A stretch of 55,926 nt of DNA from an uncultured Christensenella sp. GTDB taxonomy: Bacteria; Bacillota; Clostridia; Christensenellales; Pumilibacteraceae. Location of the stretch: the NCBI GenBank assembly GCA_910577995.1, contig CAJTND010000006.1:1-55926 (forward strand). The letters are read 5' to 3'. The position numbers and the translations under genes were made by a program. Shown in pieces: positions 42,364 through 51,127 of the stretch. Every line of letters starts with the position of its first letter. Within the stretch, counting starts at the first letter, position 1. Under the pieces are notes generated by a model, which was given only the letters and a program-made list of their open reading frames with translations, searched no databases and was not told the DNA's origin.

Positions 42364-42799
42364 GTGCGTCCTCATACTCGCTTATCTTGTCGACGCGGCG
42401 GCAATGCCTGCCGCCCTCGAACTCCGCCGACAAAAACGCGTCGACTATCGCGAGCGCCGTGCGCTCGTCGGTATTGCCCGCGCCGAGCGCGAGCATGTTT
42501 GCGTTGTTGTGGTTGCGGCAAAGCTTGGCGTTCAGCTCCGCGGTACAGAGCGCGCAGCGCACGCCCTTGACCTTGTTGGCGCAAATGCTTACGCCCACGC
42601 CGCTCTTGCATATAACTATGCCGAGCGCACCGTCGGTCGCCGCGACGCGTTCCGCGCAGGCGAACGCAAAGTCGGGATAATCGACGGAATCCTCCGTGCC
42701 CGTGCCGAGGTCGACGACCTTTTCGCCGCGCTCGCCGAGCAGCTTGACTATCGCATTTTTGAGTTCCACGCCGCCGTGGTCGTTTGCAATGAATATCAT
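42353..42799 (-). CDS. rpiB: Ribose-5-phosphate isomerase B
   Basis: 148 residues. MIFIANDHGGVELKNAIVKLL with Asp/His of the active site, DLGTGTEDSVDYPDFA, ICKSGVGVSICANKVKGVRCALC and NHNNANMLALGA. The anion-binding loop reads CKSGVG instead of the more common CGTGIG, while the catalytic Cys is kept. It interconverts ribose 5-phosphate and ribulose 5-phosphate. It overlaps ntpF by about 11 nt. Bacillus has rpiB (ywlF) in the same neighbourhood as ywlE and ywlC. Confidence 0.95.
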   Translation of the reverse strand: MIFIANDHGGVELKNAIVKLLGERGEKVVDLGTGTEDSVDYPDFAFACAERVAATDGALGIVICKSGVGVSICANKVKGVRCALCTAELNAKLCRNHNNANMLALGAGNTDERTALAIVDAFLSAEFEGGRHCRRVDKISEYEDAHAK

Positions 42800-42857
42800 T
42801 TCTTTACCGCCGTCCCGTTGTTTATTGTATGCAGTATAGCACGATTATATAAATTTG

Positions 42858-43331
42858 TCAAACCCTTGAAACGCCGTCCAGCCTGTCGAGCACTGCGTCG
42901 AACATCGACCGCATGCGCACCGCACAGTCTATATATTCCTGCAACGGCGCGCCGTAAGGATCGGGCACGGGCGCGCCGAGCTCCTCGAACGACGTTATGT
43001 TCCCACCCTCGCCGCACTCGTCCGCATGCCGAGCCGTCATGCCGACGACGAGATCCGCATCGACGGACATCTGCACGGTAAAGACCTTGGCTTTACGCTC
43101 CTTCGTATACTTAACGCCGAGGAAGTCGAGCGCCTTTTCCGCATTCGGGTTCATCACGTCGCCGCGCACGGCGTACAGCCCCGCGCTCGACACGGTATAG
43201 TCGCTTTGCAGTTTTTTGTCTTTGAGATACTGCTTGAACATGAACTCCGCCATCGGCGAGCGGCACGTATTGCCCGTGCACACAAAAACGACGCTCTTTT
43301 TCTTCGGTCTTTCTCCGACGCTTTCAGACAT
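42858..43331 (-). CDS. ywlE: Low-molecular-weight protein phosphatase, YwlE-type (probable protein-arginine phosphatase)
   Basis: 157 residues. P-loop VCTGNTCRSPMAE gives nucleophile Cys18 and Arg24. Thr22 is at the position of YwlE Thr11, which favours phospho-arginine over phospho-tyrosine; tyrosine phosphatases usually have Ile there. The general acid is in VPDPYG. Location between sua5 and rpiB repeats Bacillus synteny. In Bacillus it reverses McsB arginine phosphorylation; no mcsB is visible in this window. Confidence 0.92.
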   Translation of the reverse strand: MSESVGERPKKKSVVFVCTGNTCRSPMAEFMFKQYLKDKKLQSDYTVSSAGLYAVRGDVMNPNAEKALDFLGVKYTKERKAKVFTVQMSVDADLVVGMTARHADECGEGGNITSFEELGAPVPDPYGAPLQEYIDCAVRMRSMFDAVLDRLDGVSRV

Positions 43332-43347
43332 ATCGCCGCCTCCCGCT

Positions 43348-44331
43348 CTAAATTATTATGCCGCCGCTCGTCTTGACGAGCCGCGAGATCAGCGACAGCC
43401 CGATACCGTCGGGCTTAACGCCCTCCGCTATCACCGCGTCGATATTCTCGTCGTCGGCTCGGCGCAACGCCGCGAACATGTTATGCGCGTAAGCCGCATA
43501 GTCCGCGCCGACGGTATACACGCGCCGCTTGCCGTACTTGTCCGCATTGCAGTCGAGGCACAGTATCACCGCCTGCCTGCCCTTTGCTTCGAGCTCGTCG
43601 TACCTGCGGCAGATGTTGTCCGCCATGCCGTCGTAGTACGCGGAAAATAACACCTCCGCGCGCGGCACGTACTTACCGCTGTCACGGCGGTTTTCGCGCA
43701 CGACGCGCACCGCGCCTATCGCGCTCTCTATATCGGCGACCGACACGCCGCCGACGCGCATCACCGACGGCGGCTCTGTGCGCACGTCGACTATGGTCGA
43801 TTCTATACCTATCTCCGACTGTCCGCCGTCGAGTATGTAAGCTATCTTGCCGTCGAGGTCGTCGAGAACATGCTTGGCGAGCGTCGGGCTCGGCTTTTCC
43901 GAGGTATTGGCGCTCGGCACGACGACGGGCTTGCCCGTAAGCCCTATCAACTTGAGCGCTATCTCGTTGTCGGGTATGCGCACCGCGACCGAACCGCCGC
44001 CCGCCGTCACGACGTCGGGGATATTATCGGCGCGGTCGAGCAGCACCGTAAGCGCGCCGGGCATGAACTTTTCCATAAGCACGCGCGCCTTGTCGGGCAC
44101 CGTCTTTGCGACGGAATACACGTCGGATCTTTTCGCGACGGCGACGATGAGCGGTCGGTCCGTCGGACGGTCCTTGACCGCGTAAACCTTTTTTACGGCT
44201 TCCGCATCGGTCGCGACCGCGCCGAGCGCGTACACCGTTTCCGTCGGGAAAGCGACAAGCCCGCCCGATTTAAGATGCGTCGCACAGCGAAGGATGTTCG
44301 CGGCGGTAGGTTGTAAAATTTCGGTCTTCAC
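43348..44331 (-). CDS. ywlC: L-threonylcarbamoyladenylate synthase (Sua5/YwlC, two-domain)
   Basis: 327 residues, the long Sua5 form rather than short TsaC. YrdC domain at about 1-200: GGLVAFPTETVYALGA, KDRPTDRPLIVAV, FMPGALTVLL, VAVRIPDN, PVVVPSANTSEKPSPT and ESTIVDV. A C-terminal Sua5 domain follows (about 235-327) after the linker RRDSGKYVPRAEV. It makes threonylcarbamoyl-AMP for t6A37 of ANN-decoding tRNAs. It is the first gene of the large sua5-ywlE-rpiB-ntp operon. Confidence 0.96.
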   Translation of the reverse strand: MKTEILQPTAANILRCATHLKSGGLVAFPTETVYALGAVATDAEAVKKVYAVKDRPTDRPLIVAVAKRSDVYSVAKTVPDKARVLMEKFMPGALTVLLDRADNIPDVVTAGGGSVAVRIPDNEIALKLIGLTGKPVVVPSANTSEKPSPTLAKHVLDDLDGKIAYILDGGQSEIGIESTIVDVRTEPPSVMRVGGVSVADIESAIGAVRVVRENRRDSGKYVPRAEVLFSAYYDGMADNICRRYDELEAKGRQAVILCLDCNADKYGKRRVYTVGADYAAYAHNMFAALRRADDENIDAVIAEGVKPDGIGLSLISRLVKTSGGIII

Positions 44332-44422
44332 GTTACGCTCCCAAAGCGCGCCCGCATGGGTAAAAACTCGGACGCGCCGCTATTACCGTATATTTTAACA
44401 TATATCGTCAATAATTTCAAGC

Positions 44423-45181
44423 GTGAAAAGCAAATTCGCCAAAATAACCGACGGCACTCTCGGCGCGTTCCTTTTGTTCTTCGCCGCCTATGCGGTGATG
44501 CGTTACTACCTGCCTAACTCGCTCGCGGTGTTCTCCGCCGCGGCGACCGCCATGACCGCGCTATTGCTGTTCGGGCTGTCGGGCAAGCGCAAGGACGAGG
44601 ATCGCCGTCTGTCCGCCGCCGCAGAGGGCATGTTCTACGACTTTATGTTCCTGCCCGCCAATGCGCCGATAACGCTGCTCGCCAAAGGTCTGCGCGCGCG
44701 CGGCGAAACTCCGACCGTGCACGGCAACGGGCTGTACCTCGGCGGTACGGCGGCTTTTGCCGTGTTCGACAAACCGCTCGACCAAGCGGCATGCGCGCGG
44801 CTCGTCGCACGCGCGCGGCACTACGGCGCGTCGCGGATAATCGTGCTGGTCAAGACACCGCCCGCCGCTACCGTCGACGTAAAAGACGTAAAACTGCGCG
44901 TCGTCGTCGGCGACGATACGTACAAGCTGTTCTCGTCGCTCCGCGCACTGCCGCCGACCAAGTTCGAGCGCGCCAAGCGTACGCGGTTCTACGCATTCCG
45001 CAACGCGCTCGGCAAAGACAAAACGCCGCGCTATCTCATCCTGTCCGCGTCGCTGTTTTTCGTTTCGCGCGTGACCTGCTCCGTCGTCGCGATCGTGTGC
45101 GCCGCGATAGCCGCCGCGCTCTTTGCCGCGTCGGTCATATACAACATAGCAAAAGTGACAAAACAAAAAAACGCGGCATGA
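44423..45181 (+). CDS. Membrane protein of unknown function
   Basis: 252 residues, start GTG 44423; no Shine-Dalgarno is visible and AATAAT lies 7 nt upstream, so the start is uncertain. Two membrane helices at about 13-52, a soluble domain at about 60-200 with alternating strands and helices (ARLVARARHYGASRIIVLVKT, LRVVVGDDTYKLF), and two more helices at about 205-245. The soluble part looks like a small alpha/beta domain but I do not recognise it. Its stop codon lies in the loop of the terminator hairpin. Divergent from the sua5 operon. Confidence 0.7.
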   Translation: MKSKFAKITDGTLGAFLLFFAAYAVMRYYLPNSLAVFSAAATAMTALLLFGLSGKRKDEDRRLSAAAEGMFYDFMFLPANAPITLLAKGLRARGETPTVHGNGLYLGGTAAFAVFDKPLDQAACARLVARARHYGASRIIVLVKTPPAATVDVKDVKLRVVVGDDTYKLFSSLRALPPTKFERAKRTRFYAFRNALGKDKTPRYLILSASLFFVSRVTCSVVAIVCAAIAAALFAASVIYNIAKVTKQKNAA

Positions 45182-45192
45182 CCGCGTTTTTC
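45165..45192. terminator. Terminator overlapping a stop codon, bidirectional
   Basis: AAAAACGCGG/CCGCGTTTTT stem; the TGA of the plus-strand membrane protein lies in the loop. T runs on both strands also serve the converging gene at 45206. Confidence 0.85.
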
Positions 45193-45205
45193 TCTCTTAT
45201 ATCTT

Positions 45206-45607
45206 TTACCGATCGGCGCTGACGTCGTTCGGCTCGCCGTCCCGGGTCTTGTCATCGGTTTCGGAAGCTTCTTCGTTCACACTTTCCGCGCCGTCAGCGT
45301 CCTCGGCGTTTTCCGCGCCGCCGTCACGGTCGGTATTTTCCGCTTTCGCCTTTTCCTCGGCTTCAAGCTCCTTCTGTATCTTTTCCATTTCTATATCGTT
45401 GTTTATCTTGGTCATGGAAAAGCCCCTGCCGTCCGCTTTGAGCGCGACGAGTATCATAAGAGCGAACACGCCCGCGCCCAGCGCGAAAAAGCCTATCGAG
45501 CCGTTGAGCATCGTGTGGTCGACGAGCGTCATGATAAGCGTCACGATGAATACGCCCATAAACACGAGCGCGATCACAGCGAGTATCCTTGCAGTCCTGT
45601 CTTTCAT
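45206..45607 (-). CDS. Small two-helix membrane protein with acidic tail
   Basis: 133 residues, unrecognised. Two membrane helices (about 8-29 and 37-57), then a mixed linker (NNDIEMEKIQKELEAEEKAK, likely helical) and a strongly acidic, disordered C-terminus rich in Asp, Glu and Ala. Ribosome site GGTAGGG precedes the ATG. It is the gene downstream of pgk in the same direction but separated by a terminator. Confidence 0.7.
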   Translation of the reverse strand: MKDRTARILAVIALVFMGVFIVTLIMTLVDHTMLNGSIGFFALGAGVFALMILVALKADGRGFSMTKINNDIEMEKIQKELEAEEKAKAENTDRDGGAENAEDADGAESVNEEASETDDKTRDGEPNDVSADR

Positions 45608-45625
45608 ATCCCTACCGTTGATGCG

Positions 45626-45665
45626 AAAAAACGACCGTCCCGCCCAAGCATTCGGACGGGACGGT
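45626..45665 (-). terminator. Terminator of pgk
   Basis: ACCGTCCCG/CGGGACGGT stem (45634-45642 with 45657-45665) followed by a T run on the minus strand. Confidence 0.85.
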
Positions 45666-45682
45666 TATTTCGCTTGTTTTTA

Positions 45683-46999
45683 TTATTTCTCGTTGAGGCA
45701 CGCGATGCCGGGCAGGACCTTGCCCTCGAACAGCTCGAGCGACGCGCCGCCGCCCGTCGAGATATGCGTTATCTTATCCGCAAAGCCGAGCTGCGAGCAA
45801 GCCGCCGCGCTGTCGCCGCCGCCGACTATCGTCGTAGCTCCCTTTGCGTCGGCAAGCGCCTGTGCGACAGCCACGGTTCCCGCCGCGAGCGTCGGGTTCT
45901 CGAACACGCCCATAGGTCCGTTCCAGATAACGGTCTTGGCGCTCTTTATCTTATCGGCAAACAGCTTGCGCGTCTTTTCGCCGATATCGAGCCCCATCAT
46001 GTCGCTCGGAATGGAGTCGGACGGAACGATACGCGTTTCGAGCTTGGCGTCGATAGGCTCGGGGAAATCCTTGGTGATGACGGTATCGATAGGCAGTAAA
46101 AGCTCTTTGCCCATGGACTTGGCTTTTTCTATCATCTCTTTGCAGTAGTCGATCTTCTCGTCGTCGACGAGCGAAGTGCCGACACTGCCGCCGCGCGCCT
46201 TGATAAAGGTATAAGCCATGCCGCCGCCGATGATGAGCGTATCGCACTTTTCCAAAAGGTTGGAAATGACGTTGAGCTTATCCGCGACCTTTGCGCCGCC
46301 GAGTATCGCGACGAACGGACGGACGGGATGCTCGAGCGAGTCCGCCATGACGGTGAGCTCTTTCTCTATAAGCTCGCCGCAGACCGCAGTCTTTACGAGC
46401 CCGTACTCGACTATCGCCGCGGTGCTCGCGTGCGAGCGGTGCGCCGTGCCGAAAGCGTCGTTGACGAACACTTCGCAATAGGACGCGAGCTTTTTGCAGA
46501 ATTCGAGTTCCTTCTTCTCCTCTTCCCAGTGGAAACGGAGGTTTTCGAGCAGTACGCACTCGCCGGGCTTGCACGCCTTGACTTTGGCTTGGGCGTCCGC
46601 GCCGACAACGTCGCTTGCGAAGGTCACTTTGTTATCGAGCAGTTCGTTGAGCCGTTTCGCAACGGGCGCGAGCGTCAGTTTTTTGGGCTCTTCGGCTTTG
46701 GCTTTGTCGATTATCGCCTGCTTGGCGGCGGCGCGCTCCCCCTCGGGCAGTGCGTCGACTTTTTTCTGATCCTTTTTATTGAGCTTGACTTCCGCCGAGA
46801 ATATCGAATGAGGCTTGCCCATGTGCGAGCAAAGCGTAACGTACGCGCCCTGCGCCATCAGGTATTTGATGGTGGGAAGCGCGCCGATTATACGGTTCTC
46901 GTCGGTTATCGCTCCATCCTTCATGGGAACGTTGAAGTCACAGCGCACGAGCACGTGCTTGCCTTTTACGTCTACGTCGCGAATGGTCTTTTTGTTCAT
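45683..46999 (-). CDS. pgk: Phosphoglycerate kinase with a Lys-rich insertion
   Basis: 438 residues against about 390-400 for most bacterial enzymes. Hallmarks are VLVRCDFNVP, DENRI, LCSHMGKP, ENLRFH, VNDAFGTAHRSHAS, VAILGGAKVADKL, IIGGGMAYTF, WNGPMGVFE and the C-terminal GGGDSAAA and STGGGASLE. The extra length is a segment at about residues 64-106 (KLNKKDQKKVDALPEGER and AAAKQAIIDKAKAEEPKK) between GKP and LTLAPVAKRL, in the N-domain surface. It converts 1,3-bisphosphoglycerate and ADP to 3-phosphoglycerate and ATP. AAGGAG precedes the ATG. The gene follows a TIM-barrel protein gene. Confidence 0.97.
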   Translation of the reverse strand: MNKKTIRDVDVKGKHVLVRCDFNVPMKDGAITDENRIIGALPTIKYLMAQGAYVTLCSHMGKPHSIFSAEVKLNKKDQKKVDALPEGERAAAKQAIIDKAKAEEPKKLTLAPVAKRLNELLDNKVTFASDVVGADAQAKVKACKPGECVLLENLRFHWEEEKKELEFCKKLASYCEVFVNDAFGTAHRSHASTAAIVEYGLVKTAVCGELIEKELTVMADSLEHPVRPFVAILGGAKVADKLNVISNLLEKCDTLIIGGGMAYTFIKARGGSVGTSLVDDEKIDYCKEMIEKAKSMGKELLLPIDTVITKDFPEPIDAKLETRIVPSDSIPSDMMGLDIGEKTRKLFADKIKSAKTVIWNGPMGVFENPTLAAGTVAVAQALADAKGATTIVGGGDSAAACSQLGFADKITHISTGGGASLELFEGKVLPGIACLNEK

Positions 47000-47054
47000 T
47001 TTCTGCTCCTTGATTTTTGGTTTTTTATTGTTTGCGGCAGAGCCGCGGATGGTC

Positions 47055-47864
47055 TTATCTCTGTACGGTGCGTCCGTACTTTTGGCTCGACGCTATCGCT
47101 TCCAGCCGTTCGTAGCTCTCGCGCACCTGCAAGTAGTCGGAGTAGCAGTCGTTGCGCGCGGCTATAAGCACGGGCGCGAATATCTTGCGCCGATCTATAT
47201 CGGCGAACAGCCGCTCGAAGTTATACTTGCCTCTGCCGGGCAAGCACCACTCGCCCTTTACCGTGTCGGCTACCTCTATAAGATTGATACGCGACGGCGG
47301 GCACGCGTCGAAGAACTCGTTGAGTTCGTACCCCGCCGATTCGGCGTTGTACAGGTCGAGCGTCGCGCAAAGCCGCGGGCAGAGCGCGAGCATCCGCTTG
47401 AAAAATTCGGGCGTAGCGGCATACGACCAACGCATGTTTTTTAGCGACAGCGTAACGCCGTAGGACGCGGCGATATCCGCGAGCTGGGAAAATCTCTGCG
47501 CCAAATGCGTATACTCGAAGTCCTTTTGTCCGCCGAGATTGATAGGACCGCAAAAGGTATAGAACTTCGCGCCGAACGCAAAGCACGCATAGCAGACCTT
47601 TTTGAAAAGCGCTTCCGCATCCGCTCTTACGCGCATGTTCGGCGAAAAAAGCTGAGGCTCGAACTGCGTGGAAAGCGGCGCGACGGACGTTACGTTCATG
47701 CCGCCGCGGAACGACGCAACGTGGTCGACGTACGACTTGTCGTACTCGCTGAACGTGTTGAGGCATACCTCTGTCGTGTCCACGCGCATGGTGCGCAAGA
47801 GGTCGAACATTTTTTCCGTCGGCAGATTGTTGAAAAATGTCGACGTTGATATCCCGATCTTCAT
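47055..47864 (-). CDS. Sugar phosphate isomerase/epimerase-like TIM barrel protein
   Basis: 269 residues, xylose isomerase-like/AP endonuclease 2 superfamily by overall pattern: ISTSTFFNNLPTEKMFDLL, FGAKFYTFCGPIN, ADIAASYGVTLSLKNM, LDLYNAES, INLIEVADT, PGRGKYNFERLFADI. The four usual metal ligands (Glu, Asp, His, Glu) are only partly present. Lys142 stands in the usual LxxEN position; Asp170 is kept but the His three residues on is Asn173; HxxD is IEVAD; the last Glu region reads LIAARND. It may be non-catalytic or use another chemistry. It is upstream of pgk, 55 nt apart. Confidence 0.8.
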   Translation of the reverse strand: MKIGISTSTFFNNLPTEKMFDLLRTMRVDTTEVCLNTFSEYDKSYVDHVASFRGGMNVTSVAPLSTQFEPQLFSPNMRVRADAEALFKKVCYACFAFGAKFYTFCGPINLGGQKDFEYTHLAQRFSQLADIAASYGVTLSLKNMRWSYAATPEFFKRMLALCPRLCATLDLYNAESAGYELNEFFDACPPSRINLIEVADTVKGEWCLPGRGKYNFERLFADIDRRKIFAPVLIAARNDCYSDYLQVRESYERLEAIASSQKYGRTVQR

Positions 47865-47908
47865 ACCCTCTTATTATACCATTTCGGCTGCCGAAAGGCA
47901 AGCGTTTT

Positions 47909-49393
47909 TCACCGCCTGCGCGCGCGCCGCCGACTCGCTCCGCCGCCCTCCGACAGCATGGGAACGACCGACGGATCGGGCAGTCTTATATCCTCGATCT
48001 TGCGTTTTTTGAGCGGAACGTACTTGCGCAGGATATACAAAAAGTACGGCACGAGTATTATATCCGCGCCCAGCCAGCTCGAACAGTTACACATGCAAAC
48101 TATTATATAACTGCCGCAATTCATCGCTATCAACGCAACGACGACGCGCACAGCCACCTCCACGGCGGCGGCGGCGAGCGCGACTATGCCGCGTCCCATG
48201 CCCTGCAATGCGCTGCGCGTCGTGCACAGCGTCGCGAGCAGGAAGTAAAATCCCGACGTTATGGAAAGGTATGTCAGCGCGTAACGGAACAAGCTGTCCG
48301 TCTGCTCGGGCTTGGCGATAAACAGCATAGTTAACGGCTTGTACAGCCCGACGACCGTCGCGCCGAGCACGGCGCACAGCGCGAGCGAGAACAGCGTCAG
48401 CTGTTTCATGCCGAGCCGTATACGGTCGTAACGTCGCGCGCCGTAATTCTGCCCGACGTAGGTCGCGGCAGCCGCGCCTATGCTGTTGACCGCCGCGCAT
48501 GCGAAGTTGTCTATCTTGCCCGCGGCGACGTAAGCCGTTATCGCCTCGGGATCCATGGTGTTGAGCGCGGTCTGACAGACTATCATGCCTATCGAAACGA
48601 CCGAATAATGCAAAGCCATCGGCAATCCGAGCCGAAGATGCGCTATCGCGATCTTCGGTCCGATAAGGAAATGCCGCGCGGAAAACCTGAGCGACGGATA
48701 TTTTATCCAGGCATAGACAAACGTCGCGACGGCGGACAACGCCTGCGAAACGAGCGTCGCCGCCGCCGCACCGCCTACGCCCATCTTGAACGTCATGATG
48801 AACAGGCAGTCGAGCGCGACGTTGACGAAGCACGACGCTATCAGTATCACGAGCGGCACGAACGAATCGCCTATCGCGCGGAGCGTCGATGCAAACTGAT
48901 TGTAGAACGCGGACAGCAGCATACCGCCGAACAGCACCGTAACGTATTCGAGCGCATACGGCAGGTATTCGGGATAAGTATTCATCGCGACGAGAAGCGG
49001 CTTCGCCGAGAACACGGCGACGACGGTAAGCAAGGATATGACCGCCGCGGTAAGCACTATGCCGGCCGCGAAAGAACGGCGCATGCCGTCGTCGTCGCGC
49101 GCGCCGCGCCGCTGGCTCGTAACGACCGAAAAGCCCTGCGTAAGCCCCGACACGAACCCGAGGATCAAAAAGCAGATCGCGCCCGTCGAGCCGACGCCGG
49201 AGAGCGCCGCACTGCCGAGCGTCTGCCCGACGACGACGGTATCGACCATCGAATATAACTGCTGAAAAAGATTGCCGACCAAAAGCGGCAACATGAAAAC
49301 GAGTATACGCCTCAGCGGCTTACCCGTCGTAAGGTCGAGCGCGGAAATGCGCCGCGCTTTACCGTTTTCCGTTTTTTCAGTCGTTGCCGTCAC
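47909..49393 (-). CDS. MATE family multidrug/metabolite exporter
   Basis: 494 residues from GTG 49393, chosen because GGAGAG lies 9 nt upstream; longer in-frame ATG starts add charged residues with no ribosome site. Twelve membrane helices in two MatE repeats. Family motifs are LPLLVGNLFQQLYSMVDTVVVGQTLG at the N-terminus, GFVSGLTQGFSVV, and YVGQNYGARRYDRIRLGMK in the second half. It uses Na+ or H+ to export cationic or other compounds. A basic tail (GGGASRRRARRR) follows the last helix. Confidence 0.92.
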   Translation of the reverse strand: MTATTEKTENGKARRISALDLTTGKPLRRILVFMLPLLVGNLFQQLYSMVDTVVVGQTLGSAALSGVGSTGAICFLILGFVSGLTQGFSVVTSQRRGARDDDGMRRSFAAGIVLTAAVISLLTVVAVFSAKPLLVAMNTYPEYLPYALEYVTVLFGGMLLSAFYNQFASTLRAIGDSFVPLVILIASCFVNVALDCLFIMTFKMGVGGAAAATLVSQALSAVATFVYAWIKYPSLRFSARHFLIGPKIAIAHLRLGLPMALHYSVVSIGMIVCQTALNTMDPEAITAYVAAGKIDNFACAAVNSIGAAAATYVGQNYGARRYDRIRLGMKQLTLFSLALCAVLGATVVGLYKPLTMLFIAKPEQTDSLFRYALTYLSITSGFYFLLATLCTTRSALQGMGRGIVALAAAAVEVAVRVVVALIAMNCGSYIIVCMCNCSSWLGADIILVPYFLYILRKYVPLKKRKIEDIRLPDPSVVPMLSEGGGASRRRARRR

Positions 49394-49513
49394 CTGTCGA
49401 TCTCTCCGCCGCATTTTTCGCGGCACTCGTATGATACCATGTTTCACGCTATTTTCAAAGCGGAAGCATATGCCTGCGCTCAATTATTTTGTGCGGCGCA
49501 ACGCATAATATAA

Positions 49514-49542
49514 TTGCATTAGCCGCGCGTATGTGTTAATAT
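49514..49542 (+). promoter_or_regulatory. Possible promoter of cls
   Basis: TTGCAT (49514-49519), 17 nt, TAATAT (49537-49542), followed by GAGGAG and the ATG at 49566. The -35 is weak. Confidence 0.45.
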
Positions 49543-49565
49543 AAAGTATACGCCGAGGAGAAACG

Positions 49566-51107
49566 ATGCGCTTTTTCAGGAAACTGCTCAAACTGCTGTC
49601 GCAGAAAGCCGCGATAACCGTATTTTCGTTTTTCGTCCAGATCGCAATGGTCGTTCTGGGCGTGCTGTTTGCAGCGGCGTATTTTCAGTGGATATGGCTC
49701 GTGTTCCTGTTCATCGGCGTGCTCATAAGCCTTTACATCGTTTCGCGCGAAATGAACCCTGCGTATAAACTGTCCTGGTGCGTGTTCATACTCGCGCTGC
49801 CCGTATTCGGCGGCTTGCTGTATATCTTCATCGGCAGACAGCACACGCCGCGCCGCGTGCGCAAGCGGCTCAAAAAAGCATCGGACACCTCGCAAACGCT
49901 GTTCAACATGACCAACGCGGGACTGCTCGATGCAAGAGCGACACTCAACCCGACGGGCACTACGCTCGCCGACCTCGTGCTCAACGCGGCGTCCTATCCC
50001 GTGTACGGCAACACCGCGACCAAGTACTATCCGCTCGGCGACGAGTTTTTCCCCGACCTCGTCAAGGACATAAAGTCGGCGGAAAAGTTCGTGTTCATGG
50101 AATACTTCATCATCGACCGCGGGGTCGTGTGGGATGAGATAGAATCCGCGCTTATCGAGCGCGCCGCCGCGGGCGTGGACGTGCGGCTTATATACGACGA
50201 CGTCGGGAGCATGTTCACCCTGCCGCGCAAGGTCATAAAAAAGCTCAAAGCGGGCGGCGTGCGCGTATACCCGTTCAATAAGATAACGTTCTCCTTTGAT
50301 ATGCGGCTCAACAACCGCTCGCACCGCAAGATAACCGTCGTCGACGGAAAGATAGCGTACTGCGGCGGCAACAACATAGCCGACGAATACGCAAACAAGA
50401 TAGTGCGGCTCGGGCATTGGAAGGATACGCACATGCGGTTCGAGGGCGAAGCGGTGTGGAGCTTTACCGCGATGTTCCTCGCCTTTTGGCACACGCTCGC
50501 GCCCGAAGAAGAAATTATGTTCGGCGAGTACCTCGCGCCGACGAGCATGGACGCGGCGGGCTACGTTCAGCCGCTGTCGTCGGGGCCCGGGCGCAAAGAC
50601 CATCTTATACAAAGCGCGTTCATCAATATGATATCCACCGCCAAGCGTTACGTGTATATCACCACGCCGTACCTGATACTCGACAACGAAACGCAGACCG
50701 TTTTGGAAAACGCCGCGCGCGCGGGCGTGGACGTAAGGATAATCATCCCGCACATCCCCGACAAGCACATGGTGTACCTCGCGACCAAATCGTTCGTTCC
50801 CGTGCTCGTACAGGCGGGCGTAAAGATCTACTACTACACCCCGGGCTTTATCCACGCAAAAATGGTGATAGTCGACGACGAGCGTGCGTTTATCGGAACG
50901 TGTAACATGGATTACCGTTCGTTCTATCTGCACTACGAATGCGGCGCACTGCTCTACAACGTCAACACCATCCCGGAAATGAAAAACGACTTCCTCGCGA
51001 CGCAGAGCGAGAGCAAGCTCGTCACGCGCGAGGAAGTCATGAACGGCGCCAACGCTATAAAACGCTTGGGGCACGCTATACTGCGGCTGATATCGCCTAT
51101 GATGTGA
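49566..51107 (+). CDS. cls: Cardiolipin synthase
   Basis: 513 residues. Two N-terminal membrane helices (about 18-70), then two phospholipase D domains with HKD motifs: HRKITVVDGKIAYCGGNN near residue 257 and HAKMVIVDDERAFIGTCNMD near residue 435. The first Asn-rich run GGNNIADEY is typical of Cls. It condenses phosphatidylglycerol into cardiolipin at the membrane. GAGGAG is 6 nt before the ATG. Monocistronic, converging on a lipoprotein gene. Confidence 0.96.
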   Translation: MRFFRKLLKLLSQKAAITVFSFFVQIAMVVLGVLFAAAYFQWIWLVFLFIGVLISLYIVSREMNPAYKLSWCVFILALPVFGGLLYIFIGRQHTPRRVRKRLKKASDTSQTLFNMTNAGLLDARATLNPTGTTLADLVLNAASYPVYGNTATKYYPLGDEFFPDLVKDIKSAEKFVFMEYFIIDRGVVWDEIESALIERAAAGVDVRLIYDDVGSMFTLPRKVIKKLKAGGVRVYPFNKITFSFDMRLNNRSHRKITVVDGKIAYCGGNNIADEYANKIVRLGHWKDTHMRFEGEAVWSFTAMFLAFWHTLAPEEEIMFGEYLAPTSMDAAGYVQPLSSGPGRKDHLIQSAFINMISTAKRYVYITTPYLILDNETQTVLENAARAGVDVRIIIPHIPDKHMVYLATKSFVPVLVQAGVKIYYYTPGFIHAKMVIVDDERAFIGTCNMDYRSFYLHYECGALLYNVNTIPEMKNDFLATQSESKLVTREEVMNGANAIKRLGHAILRLISPMM

Positions 51108-51127
51108 CGACCGCGCGGACGCGGATG

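Noticed and set aside
42353..42375. A frameshift joining rpiB and ntpF
   Set aside because: Both proteins have complete, family-typical ends; a short overlap of two genes explains the region.
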